Positions 17,401-28,929 are shown, counted from the first letter of the stretch. The stretch is 64,000 nt of DNA from Haemonchus contortus (GCA_000469685.2 LS997562.1:23262802-23326801); one strand, 5' to 3'. Notes: a model not told the origin generated them from the letters alone. Numbers and translations are program-made.

Positions 17401-17980
17401 ATCATCACTATTCATTTCATTTTTTCATCCTTTCATAGTTATGAACGGGTTTCATGTGACCTTGGTAGATGGAATGAAAAAGAAACTGATAGATTCTTTG
17501 AGTTGAATTCCAGTGAAGGAAACTTTCATGTCCATGGGAAAGGTAGATAGTTGCTATTTATCTTTCGATCGCAAAAACCACTCCTTTTCTCGAACAGAGT
17601 TTAAGTGGGAAACAATTGTTGAAAATTGTAACTTGTATTGCTTCCACATCATTCATGTTGCTTACGGTCTACTGTTAATATTGGGGTTTTCTAAAAGCAT
17701 TTCTTGAAAAGTTCACAGAAGTCCAGTTTTTTCTGGAACATTCCAAAAACTCTGAACTTCGTGAATTTTTCAAGCAATACTGAACTTTTGTGAATTAACA
17801 GTAAACACTAGCTAAAAAAGGATTTGGCATCAGCTTTTGACTGTACATGATTATTGACGATTCTGAACAGCTGATTCTCATCCTTTACAGGAGTTGAGCC
17901 ATGCAATCATGGAAGCGACTCAAATGAATCCGGACATGACCGTTGAAAAGATCGAAGTTCGTCAAGAGTCGACGGCATAA
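11320..17980 (+). CDS. frm-1: Protein 4.1 C-terminal-domain exons (FRM-1-like), gene 3' end
   Basis: Exons read from splice signals and phase: 11320-11433, 12947-13102, 14338-14454 (possibly optional), 15141-15241, 15341-15425, 15502-15654, 16490-16642 and 17891-17980 (TAA). All junctions are phase 0 except 15241/15341, where AC joins C to make a Thr codon. The last two exons form the 4.1 C-terminal domain: RTVETYTYKTERDG and IETHVEHRVTI, then DEPIDHDA joined to ELSHAIMEATQMNPDMTVEK. This follows the family pattern (IDHDxxLxxAIxEAxxxxPDM). 4.1 proteins connect spectrin-actin to membrane proteins at the cell cortex, and this domain binds partners such as NuMA-type and membrane proteins. The basic and serine-rich segment of the first exon (KKQKKGKKE, then SSDSSSSSEDE) looks like a phosphorylatable linker. 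The symbol is by analogy with C. elegans frm-1, from memory of the family. Confidence 0.85.
12947..13102 (+). CDS. frm-1: Exon: linker region (PHYVDPDEKDGRVV)
   Basis: The acceptor is CTATTTAG. The donor is taken as CCG|gttcgc at 13103, which is weak, but a gttcgt donor also follows the 15502-15654 exon. With these limits it is 52 codons in phase 0. If the donor is not used, the frame runs to a TGA at 13145-13147 and would end an alternative isoform in MLVCFL. Codon use is clearly coding (RVVRRETNELKYRLKGEG). Confidence 0.6.
14338..14454 (+). CDS. frm-1: Optional internal exon or alternative first coding exon
   Basis: From an ATG at 14353 (context acgATGG) the frame reads MAKAERLNLRSPRLEHAERT and ends LPLSYE at a GAG|gtatag donor in phase 0, matching the phase 0 exon at 15141. 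A weak TTTAG acceptor at 14337 would allow an in-frame internal exon starting SLAST. GC content is higher than in the flanking introns. An alternative promoter giving a short C-terminal isoform is possible; 5' transcript ends would decide. Confidence 0.5.
15141..15241 (+). CDS. frm-1: Exon: ESGQPHTTISTWQES segment
   Basis: The acceptor is TTGTATGCAG and the donor AC|gtaagt (strong). It encodes a segment rich in Ser, Thr and charged residues ending YDEKGNKIT. It ends two bases into a codon, completed by the first base of the next exon. Confidence 0.8.
15341..15425 (+). CDS. frm-1: Exon: RTLKTSQVKHTVQKQTFQNY segment
   Basis: The acceptor is GAAATTTTAG and the donor CCG|gtgagt. The alternating Thr/Val/Lys pattern is typical of the region entering the 4.1 C-terminal domain. 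An internal GT at 15363 (CAG|gtaaag) could shorten the exon to 22 nt without changing phase; reading through gives clear coding sequence, so I prefer the longer form. Confidence 0.75.
15502..15654 (+). CDS. frm-1: Exon: GVVTVEHIREETTPLS segment
   Basis: The acceptor is GTGTTCAG and the donor GAG|gttcgt. It is 51 codons in phase 0. The middle is Ala/Gly/Ser-rich (SAAAVATNGSAGS), so probably flexible. Confidence 0.8.
16490..16642 (+). CDS. frm-1: Exon: first half of the 4.1 C-terminal domain
   Basis: The acceptor is GCTTTTCAG and the donor GCT|gtaagt. It is 51 codons in phase 0. It carries TVETYTYKTERDG and ETHVEHRVTI, ending EPIDHDA, the most conserved stretch of the family. Confidence 0.9.
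17891..17980 (+). CDS. frm-1: Last coding exon: end of the 4.1 C-terminal domain
   Basis: The acceptor is TCCTTTACAG and the frame ends in TAA. It encodes ELSHAIMEATQMNPDM then VEKIEVRQESTA. The NPDM-x-V-x-K core matches the PDMSV core of vertebrate 4.1 proteins. Confidence 0.9.
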   Translation, partial: ELSHAIMEATQMNPDMTVEKIEVRQESTA

Positions 17981-18985
17981 GATAACGACGATGAAATAGA
18001 CGTGGTGTTTGGTTTGATATTTTTGCGTAATTGGTCCATATTAATGGACCATAACTTCACTATCCGATTACGGCTGCATTCACCGATTATACTGTGTGAT
18101 GATGATTAAAATAATGCTGAGAATGAGGCAAATGTATCCCCGAGCCTCCGTTGCGCATTCATTCCTTCTCTCTCTCCTCCCTTCGTATGGTGACTGTATT
18201 GTTTTCCGTTTCGTGCTTTTGTGTTCGCATCATTTGCGACGACTATCCCCGTGCTTTTTTTTCGGCTAAATGTTGTTGTGTTTCCAGTTTTTTTTCTTTT
18301 TTTTTCTTACTTTCCTTTGTTTTCCCCACGCTATACCATACCCTGATTCGAACGACTGCAAATAAGCTTGTGCGAAGTGTGTGTGTGTGGGTATCGGAAA
18401 AGCCGTCATCGTTGAAGATTTCCGTGTTTTGTCCGTGTCTATCAAACACCCATAACAGATTTGCTTCAGCTGTCTAACTGCTTGTTTAGATGTGTATCGC
18501 TGGTGGTTGAGCTATGTGTATGTGAATGTGTATGCTGTAGTAGATGTACGTACGTATACGCTCGCCGCTTTTTGTGTGTCGTTGGTTATCTCGTCGGTTT
18601 AGCGTCGATGTATCCATCCATATGTGTTTCTTCTTCCCCCCATCCCAAATTGTAGCCTTGTTTTCTTTGCTGCCTTCTGTCGTCTACTATCCGATTACCG
18701 TTGATATTATACCGTCTTTTTTTTTTGATCGATTTTGGCAGCATGTTTTGTTGCGTAGCGGCCAATTGGTGTGTCTCCGCCCCCTGATCAGCGTCCGTGC
18801 TGATCAGAGTATAAACGACGTCATCGACAAGCGGCCCCAATTGGATATGTGTGTGTGTGCTTTTTATTTGAAGTTAGCAGCTATACCTATGTTAACGAAA
18901 TAGTTATCTACACAGTTATATATCTTTCTTGCTGATAATACTTGCTTTATTGTGCTTTTTGACCATCAATAAAGTTCACTTTTAC
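17981..18985 (+). other. frm-1: 3' UTR of the 4.1-like gene
   Basis: About 1 kb of T-rich sequence with short GT runs follows the TAA and leads to AATAAA at 18968-18973. Short open frames in it have no domain and no splice context. Confidence 0.6.
18968..18973 (+). promoter_or_regulatory. Poly(A) signal of the 4.1-like gene
   Basis: A canonical AATAAA is followed by a T-rich stretch. It is the best poly(A) signal after the C-terminal exon. Confidence 0.6.
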
Positions 18986-19988
18986 TAAATTGTGGGTTAT
19001 TTTAAGAAATTCTAAGCGTCCAGGATTTTCCAGGGTTGGCAAGCTGCATCTGGGTGAAGGAAGGATGGGGCAAATGACGTTACTTTCGCGTGCGTGGTGT
19101 ACAAAACTCGTTTGAGAGAGGCAAAGACTTTTGGGGAAGGAGCTTCTAGGAAGGGCTGAATGGGCGCTTCCAGAGTTCAAAAACATGCATTGTTCCAATC
19201 GACTAACCAGTAAACCGATCCACGACATTGTTAGCCACGTGTTGACAGCACTGGAAACTGATCGATACCCTCACACGGTTCTGAACCGATCTGTCCGGCG
19301 TTATCAACACGTGGCCGGCAACGCAGTAGGTCGGTCGATCGAAACAATGCACGTCGGTGAACTCTGAAAGCACCCTATCTTGTCAAAAGGAGTAGAGTGG
19401 GGGTCATTGTTACAAAAAGGTTGACGGGTGACGGGTTGTCGCTCTGATCCGGTTGAGTTGTTGTCGAAAATTCGAAGAACTATGTGTTCGTCCTGCTATG
19501 TGCGCCATTCTACTTGTTAAAGCCTCTCTGAAGTTATCATGCGCTCCTGGCCGTGATCCTGGCATCCTGGCTGTCAATCCTGGCCGTCCCAAGGCATTAG
19601 CTAGGTGATACTCGTCTTCATATCCATCTGTATTCAGCCGTGAGCATAGTTTCGGGGATGTTTTTTTCGAGTGCGGCCTCTAACGTCCGCTTGGAGTTCC
19701 TCGCGGTCATTCCCTTGAATTTCTAACTTCATCGCTTCTCTTATCGGGTGGTGCTGGACGTTCACGGTAAGTAACCACAACATCGCAGGTCTTGGAGCTG
19801 GACTGGGCTGATTCGTTGATTTTCCTGATAGGGACGGGGTAGAAGAGAGTTGGCTGAGTGAAATCGGGACAGACCGAACAAACGAATTGATATCATGCTT
19901 GAAAGAGTAACGCACTGAAGTATCGATGAACGCATCTTCCCAAGCTCCTGTTTAGGTTCGCCTGCTGTTACTACTGTTCTGTGAGGCG
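18986..19988. other. No recognised gene
   Basis: Frames of 78 codons (19131-19367, +) and 93 codons (19634-19915, -) exist, but neither shows a known domain or convincing splice sites. This is the transition from the 4.1-like gene to repeat-rich DNA. Confidence 0.4.
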
Positions 19989-20265
19989 GAGGTGGTGTAC
20001 TGGAAAGAGGCGCACTATCACACAGACACGCACGCTCCTTGGTCCAATACCAGCCCCAAACCGATATTCAGCCAGGCCAACAAAACCTCCATCCCTCCGG
20101 GGTGGTTAATTGGTAACAGACTCTTCTGGGAGGGTAGAAGCGGTTTATTCATCTACTGGCCACCCCAAGTAATTGTATAAGACACATACGCATTCAAAAT
20201 GTCTCTAAGGTTCTGAGTGGGAGTCGAAATGGGATCGCATGCTTTGGACAGGACTGGTCGACGCC
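19989..20265 (+). mobile_element. tRNA-derived SINE, diverged copy
   Basis: It has the family layout: head GGTGGTGTACTGGAAAG (A-box like), a body with CTTCTGGGAGGGTAGAAGC and CTGGCCACCCCAAGTAAT, and a tail near GGTCGACGCCCAAC. The B box is lost. Confidence 0.7.
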
Positions 20266-21639
20266 CAACGAATTTATCTCATACCTAAAGAGCACTGATT
20301 TGTAGTGAATGACGAGTGGTTGGCGGAACCTCAGGGACTGATTGATTGGGCTCGAAGCACCCTTACATACCCCTTAGCCAGCACAGTAAACCTGGGGAGT
20401 CCCTAAAAAACTAAATGGACCGATAAAGAGAATGTAGTTTGGAAGTGGCTCTGCTATTCGCGGCATTTGACAGGAAGATAAAAACGGATGAGGGCTTGGC
20501 TGTGTTTCTTTTTTTATGTCGGGAAGGCTTTTCACACGTGTGTATCATTTCATTGAAAGCCTACCATCTGGTAGCGGGCTCCTTGTGCCATGTGTTACAC
20601 ATGTGGAACAAGAAGGTCGGTCTCATAATGTCAGTCACGCAATGTGATCCAGGGTTAGAATTTTGAACCCTCAACGAAAATATAATCGTGGAGGGTGAAC
20701 CAATTATTGAGAGAGATTTCCTGGTGGGTGTTATGTTGTTGATACCTATGATAATTGTCCCAGTTCTCGCGCCAAAAGCAGACATGGGGGAATGTCTGCC
20801 TTGGAAACTTGGGAACCTTGCTTTGCGGCACCATTCAAATAGGGTCATAGGACCAGATTATCCCAGGATCAGCTGGACCATCACTTCCAACTGTTCGAGC
20901 ACTCGATGATGGGCTTATCTGGGAGGATGAAATGGAGACTTGAAAACACGTTTCTCAATAGAGGTATGGGCAAAAACCAACTCCTCTCATGATCTTTTTT
21001 TTCTAGTATGGGTCTTCCCTTTGGTCGGCAGTTGTCCAGAAAGGGAAAAGCCAACTGGTCGAGTTGCGGTAGTTGCTAATTACCGTGTTTGCTCTAGCCG
21101 AAAATGTATTTATAGCTGAGTATACCTTTAATAGCAGCAGCACCGTCTGTGAATACGTCTACGGTCAAATCCCAAAGACTTCAAGTGCCGATGAATATAT
21201 GAGTGTGGGGGGTTCATGGGATTTCCAGATGACTGGAAGCAAATTTTTCTCGAAGTTCTAGGTAAAGTTATATTATGCTGAAAGGGCCTGTTTTCCTCGC
21301 TATGTCATAGCTGCCAATCATTTTTAAGGGGTTCCACATGTAGACAAATGCCGGAAACTCAACGAGGCTATTATGTGAGATCTATCGCATTGGTTTTCCG
21401 AGCAGCAACCTATCATACATAATACGGCTATCGAGGTCGGTTGCCAATTGCCCTTTTCCGTTCCTATAGTATTTACAAACTATAACGTCCACAGTAGATC
21501 ACTCACGAAGTTCCATTTCATGACTTTCTCGGAAACTTCCATCTATCCGTGATCTTGCAGCGCTTTTATTCTCCAAGCTCGACTCCTGTGGGGGTGAATT
21601 GACTTGTTGCCATAAAATTGCTATAAAAAGGAACTCAAG

Positions 21640-21830
21640 CTTCATGGAACCTTGCCATATCATCTGTAACACCTATCGTCCCGTTGATTATCGATCTGCT
21701 CAAACGGGTCTGGAAGCGCCTCCATTCGTCCCTGTGTCGTGTCGTGAGCAGTGTAGTCAATGGGACACTTCTTGCTTGAGTAACGGAAGGCATAGCATTC
21801 AGAAGATCGTATTTGTAGGGATAATATGAG
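21640..21830 (-). pseudogene. RTE-type retrotransposon 3' remnant
   Basis: The minus strand spells pieces of an RTE reverse transcriptase C-terminus, RHRDEWRR in one frame and FEQIDNQRDDR in another, so at least one frameshift is present. A short TGTTACAG-type tail follows. It abuts a SINE starting at 21838. Confidence 0.5.
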
Positions 21831-21837
21831 TAAGGGA

Positions 21838-22130
21838 CGGAGGTGGTGTAGTGGGAAGTGGCGCTCCATATCACACGCACGGTCAGGGGTTCGAATCCCG
21901 GATCGATGCCCGTCTAGGCCAACCACGCCTTCCATCCCTCTGAAGTCGATAAGTGGTACCAGACTCGTCTGGGAGGATAAAAGCACTGACTTGTACATCG
22001 GCTGGCCACCGCAAGTCGTTGTATAGGCCACATACACACTCATTACACCACTACGATTCTGTTTGGAAGTCGAGTGCGGGGGCGCATCCCTCAGACGGGA
22101 TTGATTAACGCCAAAAACTTTATCCTTTAT
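21838..22130 (+). mobile_element. tRNA-derived SINE, near-complete copy
   Basis: It has an RNA polymerase III A-box-like TGGTGTAGTGG and a B box GGTTCGAATCC at 21888-21898. The body contains CGTCTGGGAGGATAAAAGC and GGCTGGCCACCGCAAGT, and the 3' end is TTTATCC-rich. It is one of the two best copies for defining the consensus. Confidence 0.85.
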
Positions 22131-23784
22131 CCTTTTAACATGAGTAAGTTGTAAATGTCATGAGCAATTCATAGTCAAACCATGGAAGCCGGAAATACCC
22201 CTGAGCATCAGGCGATGTCAACAAGAAGCATCGGCGATTTTTTGCTAGCGGCGTGACTACCACAGTTGAGGTCTGGGGATAGGAAAAGAGGATTATATCT
22301 TGTCCGGGCACACGAAGGCCTTCGCTTTGTGTCGATAAGTTGTTACCGAAATCGTACGGTTGGGTGAAGTAAAATCTGAGAAGAACATTTGTTGACGTCC
22401 ATATTTGATCGTTGCCTGGATCAATGCGCATTTCAGGGTCTTTCCAGAGCGATTGATGTATGGCTATTCTCAGAAGGAATCGTTCTTCCCCATTTGATTT
22501 ATGTTCTATAAGACAAGCAAAAATTCGTGCAATCACTCATTCCCCCGCATTGTTATCATTCATCTCCCAGATAGACCTCCTGCAAGGCTAAATTTGGGGT
22601 TATCTATGGCCCGATTGCCTTGTTCGGAATTCCTTACAGCCACCCTGAAACACATTATCAAGCGCTATCACCTTTATCTATGTACGTTACTCTAGAGGGC
22701 TTTGTTACTAGTTACTGGATAGCTATTAGCTCTTGAAGTTTGTAAAGTTTGGGGTGCTGAAGAGTTTTGTTCCTCAGCTTCTTCCCCTGGATACCCTCAG
22801 CTGGTTTGAGACGAAAAGAAACCATATTTTTAAAGGAAATTGTAGGGTGCGGAGGATGAGCGGGAGGATCAGGGAGCGATTTCCCCTTTCTCTCATTCTT
22901 CGCATCCTCCCATTTCATCTGAAGCCTGTGTTTTTCACGTCATTGGGCTTGGCCCTGGAGAAGGTCCTGAAGGATATGGTCTGTCATTTCTCAGGCTCAC
23001 TGGTTCACTGCCTCACATAACCTTCAGAATCCTGGCCTTTCGGGTGAATGTGCTTGTGGGTGGCTGAAAATAGCCGTCCATTGACTTCTTCATTTTTCTC
23101 CCATTTAAACTGACCGGTAACCTTTTGGTTACTTCATTTGTTACTACCATTGGGTAGTCTTTGAGATTGAAATGATCGTGTACCTCCATGAAAATCTTTA
23201 CCAACTTGTCTCAACTTCTTCATATTGATTGTCTGTTCACAAATTTCCTTCCTTCTAAACTCGGTCGTTGTCAACCTCATTTATCAAATAGTTCGTCTAT
23301 CACAAGTGCTGCACTTCACAGAAAGCCCTAAGGATTCAAAAAGTCATAGAAGTAGCGCGAATTATTGACAGATTCGTTGGAAGTATTGAAGAATTGAAGT
23401 CAACGAGCGATCCCACGGGACCATCCAGTCCAATGCCTTCTAACCGATGACATCGAAGAGCTCATTCGCTGTTACCACAGGAAAGGCAGCCATTTCATCG
23501 GCTAGCCCATCGTTTTTCAGCTCCTCTCCACCAGATTTCCATTTAATTATGGTGCTGCCTTATGAAGCACGGGCCATCTTCAGCCGTTCTTCTATCTGTG
23601 CTTTTTTCTAGCCTTCCGATTCGTTTCTATAAACCCCATTAAGACCCTCATGTTGCCCCATTTTCTTGCAGTGATTGGCCTCAATGACTATTCTCTCCAG
23701 AGCTAAAAAAGGCAATTGTAGTGCAAAAGGAGCAAGGGCTCTCTAGAATGTAGTCCGTTTCTACATTACTTTGGCATTCCTTTT
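22131..23784. other. No recognised gene
   Basis: The longest frame is 133 codons (22135-22536, -). A stretch reading NGEERFLLRI is faintly like mariner transposases, but the rest does not fit. Other frames lack domains and splice sites. Confidence 0.35.
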
Positions 23785-24105
23785 CGAGTGGGACTCCGCC
23801 AGTAGGACATTTGGCGCCTGATCTGATTATTAACATTATATGGGTGTCAAATCCCACCTGCCCAGGTCTACGAAGCCTTCCATCTTTTCGGGGTCGATTA
23901 ATTGGTGCCTGGCTTGTCTGGGAGGCGCAAAGCACAGACTTGTCATCGGCTAGACTCGCAAATCATTGCGTGAGTAACATACCCATTCAAAACGTCACAA
24001 CGATTCTGAATGGAAGTTGAGTGACAGGGCGCATCTCAAAACAGGATTGAATAGTTGAACAACATCAAAACACTTCAAACTTTATCCTTTTAGACTTTAT
24101 CTTTG
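23785..24105 (+). mobile_element. tRNA-derived SINE, diverged copy
   Basis: The head is degraded (GGTGTCAAATCCC where the B box should be). The body is recognisable by GCCTTCCATC, TTGTCTGGGAGGCGCAAAG and ATGGAAGTTGAGTG, with an ACTTTATCC tail. Confidence 0.65.
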
Positions 24106-24522
24106 TTATTCGAATCGTCTCTTAGTGCTGGTCTTAGTTGTTGCCCTTCACTTTTGTTATTCGGCTTTGCACTGGTGAAGTGGGAATTCGCCTGTCAACA
24201 CTGAAATTGTTGTTTCTGTCTGGCTACGCGTAAATAAATCCGGGGGTTTTCACATTGCAACTTCATCGTGAAAAAAGAATGTCATCTCCTGAAGATGTTC
24301 AAAGACATCTGGGACATGCTAGTCAACGAACACTAACCGCTAAATAGTTAGACGAGTAGGAGCTCAAAAGGGGGTTATAAATTGGGAATCAAGACCCAGA
24401 GCGATCCAGGGTCAGGTCAGGTACTCTAATCCTTTAGAATTCAATAAACTGCTGGCGGATTGGATTGAATTCAAATTCACTTGTAAAACAGCTCGTTGTG
24501 GCGATTTACTATGGAAAACGCC

Positions 24523-24794
24523 CGTTGCGCGTGTCCGTCGAAAGTAGGTCACCCCGCCCACTTCGCGCGCGGCGCACCCTACTGAGGTCTCGAGATGACA
24601 TTACAGTACTACCAAGTGTCATTGGAGCAAATGTTTTGCATTTGTCTGTGTTATCTTCTTCTTGAACTGACTGCCGTGGACCAAACGCAAAGCGTGTGCC
24701 CCAGTGACAATTGCGACATCTGTCAAATATCGCGGGCCGACTCGCCCCGTGCGTCCGCTGCGGCGTGACCTAGTTTCGACGGACACGCGCAACG
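24523..24794. mobile_element. 272 bp MITE with ~30 bp inverted repeats
   Basis: The left end CGTTGCGCGTGTCCGTCGAA is the reverse complement of the right end. The match continues to about 30 bp with one mismatch. No coding capacity is seen, and GC is higher than in the flanks. Confidence 0.75.
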
Positions 24795-25199
24795 AAGCGC
24801 ACCCGTCCCGATTGATAGCTAAACTCAGTACTCATTACTTCGACCGAATGGGTGAGATTTTTCGTTGGTCTCTCTTTCCCGCAAATTCAACATTTGTTCT
24901 CTTGTTGCTGGGTTCCTTCCAGTCCACAAGACTGTAATGGGAGATGTGTATAACCACAAGCTGCTGAAGTTTGTTGCATGGACCAGTACGCGTTCAAACG
25001 CTACTGCTATTCTGAGTCTTCGTCAAATGTGTAGGCGTATCACGAAATCTGGGTTACGAAATCTGGGTTTTTGAAGACAAAAAATTTATTTTTTACTACG
25101 ATCCTAAAATACATCTGCACAAATTGAATCTTGAGTGCACTCAGAACAAATCGAAGGACCAGAAAAAGGCACGAAGTCCACAGACTTTAATCAATTCTG
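24795..25199. other. No feature recognised
   Basis: Short frames of up to 77 codons have no domain. No repeat was noticed. Confidence 0.3.
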
Positions 25200-25435
25200 G
25201 GATGAGCCACGAAATTCGACTTCCATTCTGAAATGGAGTGGGGATTGAATGTGTTCATGGTCTTAACAGACATGCACTGGCTAGCTGATGTTTAGGACTC
25301 TCATCCCTTCAGGCTAGGACCAATAAACTGAGCCTGGATGATGGAATGCTTGGTTGCCGGGTATCGATGTGGGATTTGACCCCCTGGCCATGAGTATATG
25401 AAGTGCGCCGCTCGCCACCACACCACTTCCGCTTT
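25200..25435 (-). mobile_element. tRNA-derived SINE, diverged copy
   Basis: It matches the family in reverse: CGACTTCCATTCTG at the tail side, then GGAATGCTTGGTTGCC and GTGCGCCGCTCGCCACCAC at the head side. Confidence 0.6.
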
Positions 25436-27199
25436 ATATCGCATTATAATAAGAAAATCAATTACTCCCGAATGGCATTCTGAGTATCTTCTCCCCTTCT
25501 GATACTGTAGGTAAATAACTTCGCTGAAGCATTAATCTCCAACATTACATGCGAGTAGCCGAACAGCTGCAGTTGTGCAGTCAATTAGGCTTTTTCGCAT
25601 ATTTAATTATGTTTACAGTGATGACGTTCGCAAATAAACAATAACATGAGAAGTCTCCCGTGGAAAATGTCATTTCGCGTATAGCTCTGCAGTACTTCAT
25701 CATCTGTGTTTACAGCATTTTTTTGCCAACTTTTTCGGATGACTTGCAGCATTTGTCATGCACCACACAGTTGGCTTCCATTCTGAATTGTAATGCAAGT
25801 CATTCTTCAATTCTCCTAGATGGATGTTCTACCGATCGGAAGACTCTCCGTAGGGCTAGCCTGCCATTGTTGATGGAATAGTGGGCTTCCATTCAGATCT
25901 GAACATCGAAAGTAAAATAATGACGGGAACACCGACCCAGTAGTAACTCCATGGAACTACGTCGACTTTGGACATCCACTCAGAATCGTTTCGGCGTTTT
26001 GTCGTGACCGGAGTCAGTACTTTAATACTCTCCAGAAAAGTCTGGGCGCAACTGACCAAGTCCTGGGCAGAGAAGGTCTGAATTGTCTGAGAGGATCATG
26101 GGACACACGATTCCCTAACCATGCGTGTAGTAGTGTCCCTTTCCCCGGTGTTTGCCTATTGTATTAATTTCCGGAGGCCAGGTCAGGTGGGAGCTACAAT
26201 TCCCGCTTTACTGCGAACAAATTGGCACCAACCTAAATGGGTCCTAGAGAAACGGAAAGCCTGGTTGGTTCTGGCAAGATTTGGCTCTATAGAAATGGCA
26301 ACCTATTTTTGCGGCCCTTCCATCATCAGTGGACAGTTAGTTGTTGAGCTGGAACAGCGTGAGGCTATTTTGGTACACGTAATCCATCAACCGATAGCGG
26401 AACTTGATTCGTAGGAGCTAACCATACTGCCTTTTTTCGGAGCTGGTGTAATTCTTTATCCCCTTTTCATCTTTTGAATTAATTATATTTAAGATTGGAC
26501 GAAGTTATGACTACAAAAGGGATGCCCGATTTCAGTGGCTGCTTTCATAGTCCACCGGTCGGCGAGCCGGCGTGCCGGCGTGCCAGCCCAGGCAGTGCAA
26601 GGGGGGAGGAGGGAGAAAGACCGTTGGTCAACGCGGTCGCGTCGCGCCCAAGCCCCTTCGAAGGGTCTATTTCAGGATTATTAGGGTCCATGAACCATTT
26701 TCCCTTACTGCTCCATATCTAGGCGCTTCTCGACCCGGCGCCTACCACAATCTCTGTCAGAGGCCACAAGTTCTAGGAAACCTCAGAAACCAGTTTTTAA
26801 GGTTATTCTTGATGATACTGCCTTCTTCGAGTAGTTCTTTCTTTAGTCCCGATTTTTCGGGACTCATCCGTAGCCGTCGTGAATTCCACTTATGTACGTA
26901 ATGGTTGTTTATGTCGGGTAACCAATTGAATTGGATTCTGGTAAATGCCGGAAATTCTGCTTCTGGGGAGAGAGTGTTTTGTTTTGATTTTTCGTATTTG
27001 CTGCTGGTTTTATGTAGGTTGGCATATGAATACTTCAGCAAATAGACATTATTTTGTTGGTCCTCAGCAAAAAAACGAAAACATACAAGTTTATTGGCCT
27101 CGACTACGAAATGATGTGGGAGGTTACAGAATTTTCGGTGTGGCACTTTAGGTGATTGTCTTAAATGAGTAAATAAATAAATAAACTAGTGAATGAAAG
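25436..27199. other. No recognised gene; one GC-rich stretch and a small hairpin
   Basis: A GC-rich stretch lies at about 26555-26665. AGTCCCGA and TCGGGACT form an 8 bp stem at 26845-26864. A 129-codon frame (26757-27146, -) shows no known domain. Confidence 0.35.
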
Positions 27200-27385
27200 A
27201 TAAGGGATAAAGTCTCTGAGCGCTAATCGATCCCATCTGGGAGATGCGCCCACGCATTCGACTTCCACTGATTCGCGGTAGTATTTCGTTACGTACGGGA
27301 CCTATTCGATGACTTGCCGAGGCCAACCGATACACAAGTCAATGCCTTTATCCTCCCAGATGAGTTTGGTACCAATTACCAACTC
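27200..27385 (-). mobile_element. tRNA-derived SINE, 3' part only
   Basis: The tail-side landmarks are present (AAGGGATAAAGTCTCTGAGC, GATGCGCCCACGCATTCGAC, TATCCTCCCAGATGAG). The tRNA-like head is missing. Confidence 0.6.
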
Positions 27386-28039
27386 CTTTTTTTCTGACCC
27401 TTCAAATGAGAAGGGATTTGGATTGGAGGGGAGGATTGGAAATAAATTGCTATTGGGGGCGTGATTGCCCTTTCCACATGGGTGTCTTTCAGAAAATGCT
27501 AATGAAAATCATTATAGAACAATGGCTTCACAAAAGAACGTCAATCAAACGGGCTGACGAAGCATTTCATACCGTAGTCTCTCATGAAATCTCTCATCAT
27601 CGTTTTAATCTGAAAATACTTCTTTGTTGTTTTTAATGAATTTCGGCTTTTTCCCATTTAAATAGAAGTGGTTCTTCATTGTCCTTTAGTGAGGCACATA
27701 AGGGGTTTTGAAGTCTGAAGGGGGTCAGATAGAGCGACATAAGTTTTTTAAACCCTTAATGTGGTCCACCAATCATGACACCCACCTCTGCTCAATACCC
27801 CTCAGTAAGGAAGTTATCAGCGGACTCTGAAAGCCCTGTAGTTGGTGGAATTTCGTTCAAACACCCTCTTTGCCACTACATCGTCCATCCTCTGGCATGA
27901 TTATCTTCAAAATATCTGTTATACTTCGAGATTTTTGCTGATTTTCTAGTTTTCTTCACAATCGATGAACTATTCTGCACCCACACTGGCACCCACACTG
28001 TTCCCCATAACCTTATGGATATAAAAAAATATAGTCTTG
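27386..28039. other. No feature recognised
   Basis: A 76-codon frame at 27406-27636 has no domain. There is a small direct repeat of CACCCACACTGG near 27980. Confidence 0.3.
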
Positions 28040-28235
28040 GGACGTTAATTTGCGGCGGCCAGCCCATGTACAAGTCAGTGCTTTCACCCTCCCAGACAAG
28101 ATTTTGCTACCAATAACCTCGGAGAGATGTAAGGCTTGGTTGTCCTAGGCGGATATCAATTCGAGATTTGAACCGTGACCATGCGTGTGTGAAGCGCGCC
28201 ACTTGCCACTACGCCACTACCGTCTTTAAATGAAT
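28040..28235 (-). mobile_element. tRNA-derived SINE, head and mid-body
   Basis: GCGGCCAGCCCATGTACAAG, CCCTCCCAGACAAG, GACCATGCGTGTGTGAAGC and CCACTTGCCACTACGCCACT are present. The ~100 bp tail side is absent. Confidence 0.65.
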
Positions 28236-28845
28236 CTTTAGATAAAGATTAAGCGGACTGTCCCTTTAAGCGAGTATTAGTTCTTGAGCTAGGACTAAGT
28301 GCCAGTTTAATCGGAATAATCTGGTAACATTCCATTAATAAATAGACTGTGCACGTCTGAATAATAAGAGCTAATTAAGGAAATAAAGTTATTTGTCGAC
28401 ATTTGAGAGAGAGAGAGAATTACGATGATTGCCCTGTCGAGCAATCAGGAGCCGATGTCAACAAAAACAACTCAATTTGTTCCCTAATTTTAGAGCAAAA
28501 CTCATTTGCCATCCAGTGGTGAAACATTCGTTCTATTTCCCATTAGCTAATGCGATACTCTGCAGAGAGTGAGCCAAAAAAGTTTACATTGTGCGGGTGT
28601 ACTCTAAGTGCATCCCTACTCCCTAGGTGGAAAAATCAAGTTTAGTTTTTGCCCAAGGGCAAAACCCGTACAGCTTCATTTCGGGAGAAAACGAGCAGCT
28701 GGATGCATTTCCGGCTAAAAAACACGGGTACGTAGATTCTGTAAGTTTTGTAGTAAACAGAAATTCTGGACCCTGAACATCTGATTTGTGATGGTGCTGT
28801 TGATAAAAATTGGCCCAGGAATTTCGCAATCAGTCAGGAAGAGGG

Positions 28846-28914
28846 TACCCTAAGACGGAATCAAGTAAAGTCAGTCAAAGGACGACTGACTTTACTTGAT
28901 TCCGTTTTAGGGTA
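28846..28914. repeat. 31 bp inverted repeat with 7 nt loop
   Basis: The left arm 28846-28876 and right arm 28884-28914 are reverse complements with one mismatch; the loop is AAAGGAC. The arms contain ACGGAATCAAGTAAAGTC and its complement. It would form a long hairpin in RNA or single-stranded DNA. Confidence 0.9.
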
Positions 28915-28929
28915 CACTCTTAACCTGAA

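Noticed and set aside
18243..18840. Frames of 60-119 codons in the 3' UTR region
   Set aside because: They arise from T- and GT-rich sequence downstream of the 4.1 stop, without splice or start context.
22135..22536. 133-codon minus-strand frame as a transposase
   Set aside because: Only NGEERFLLRI is suggestive; the remaining residues do not follow any transposase I know.
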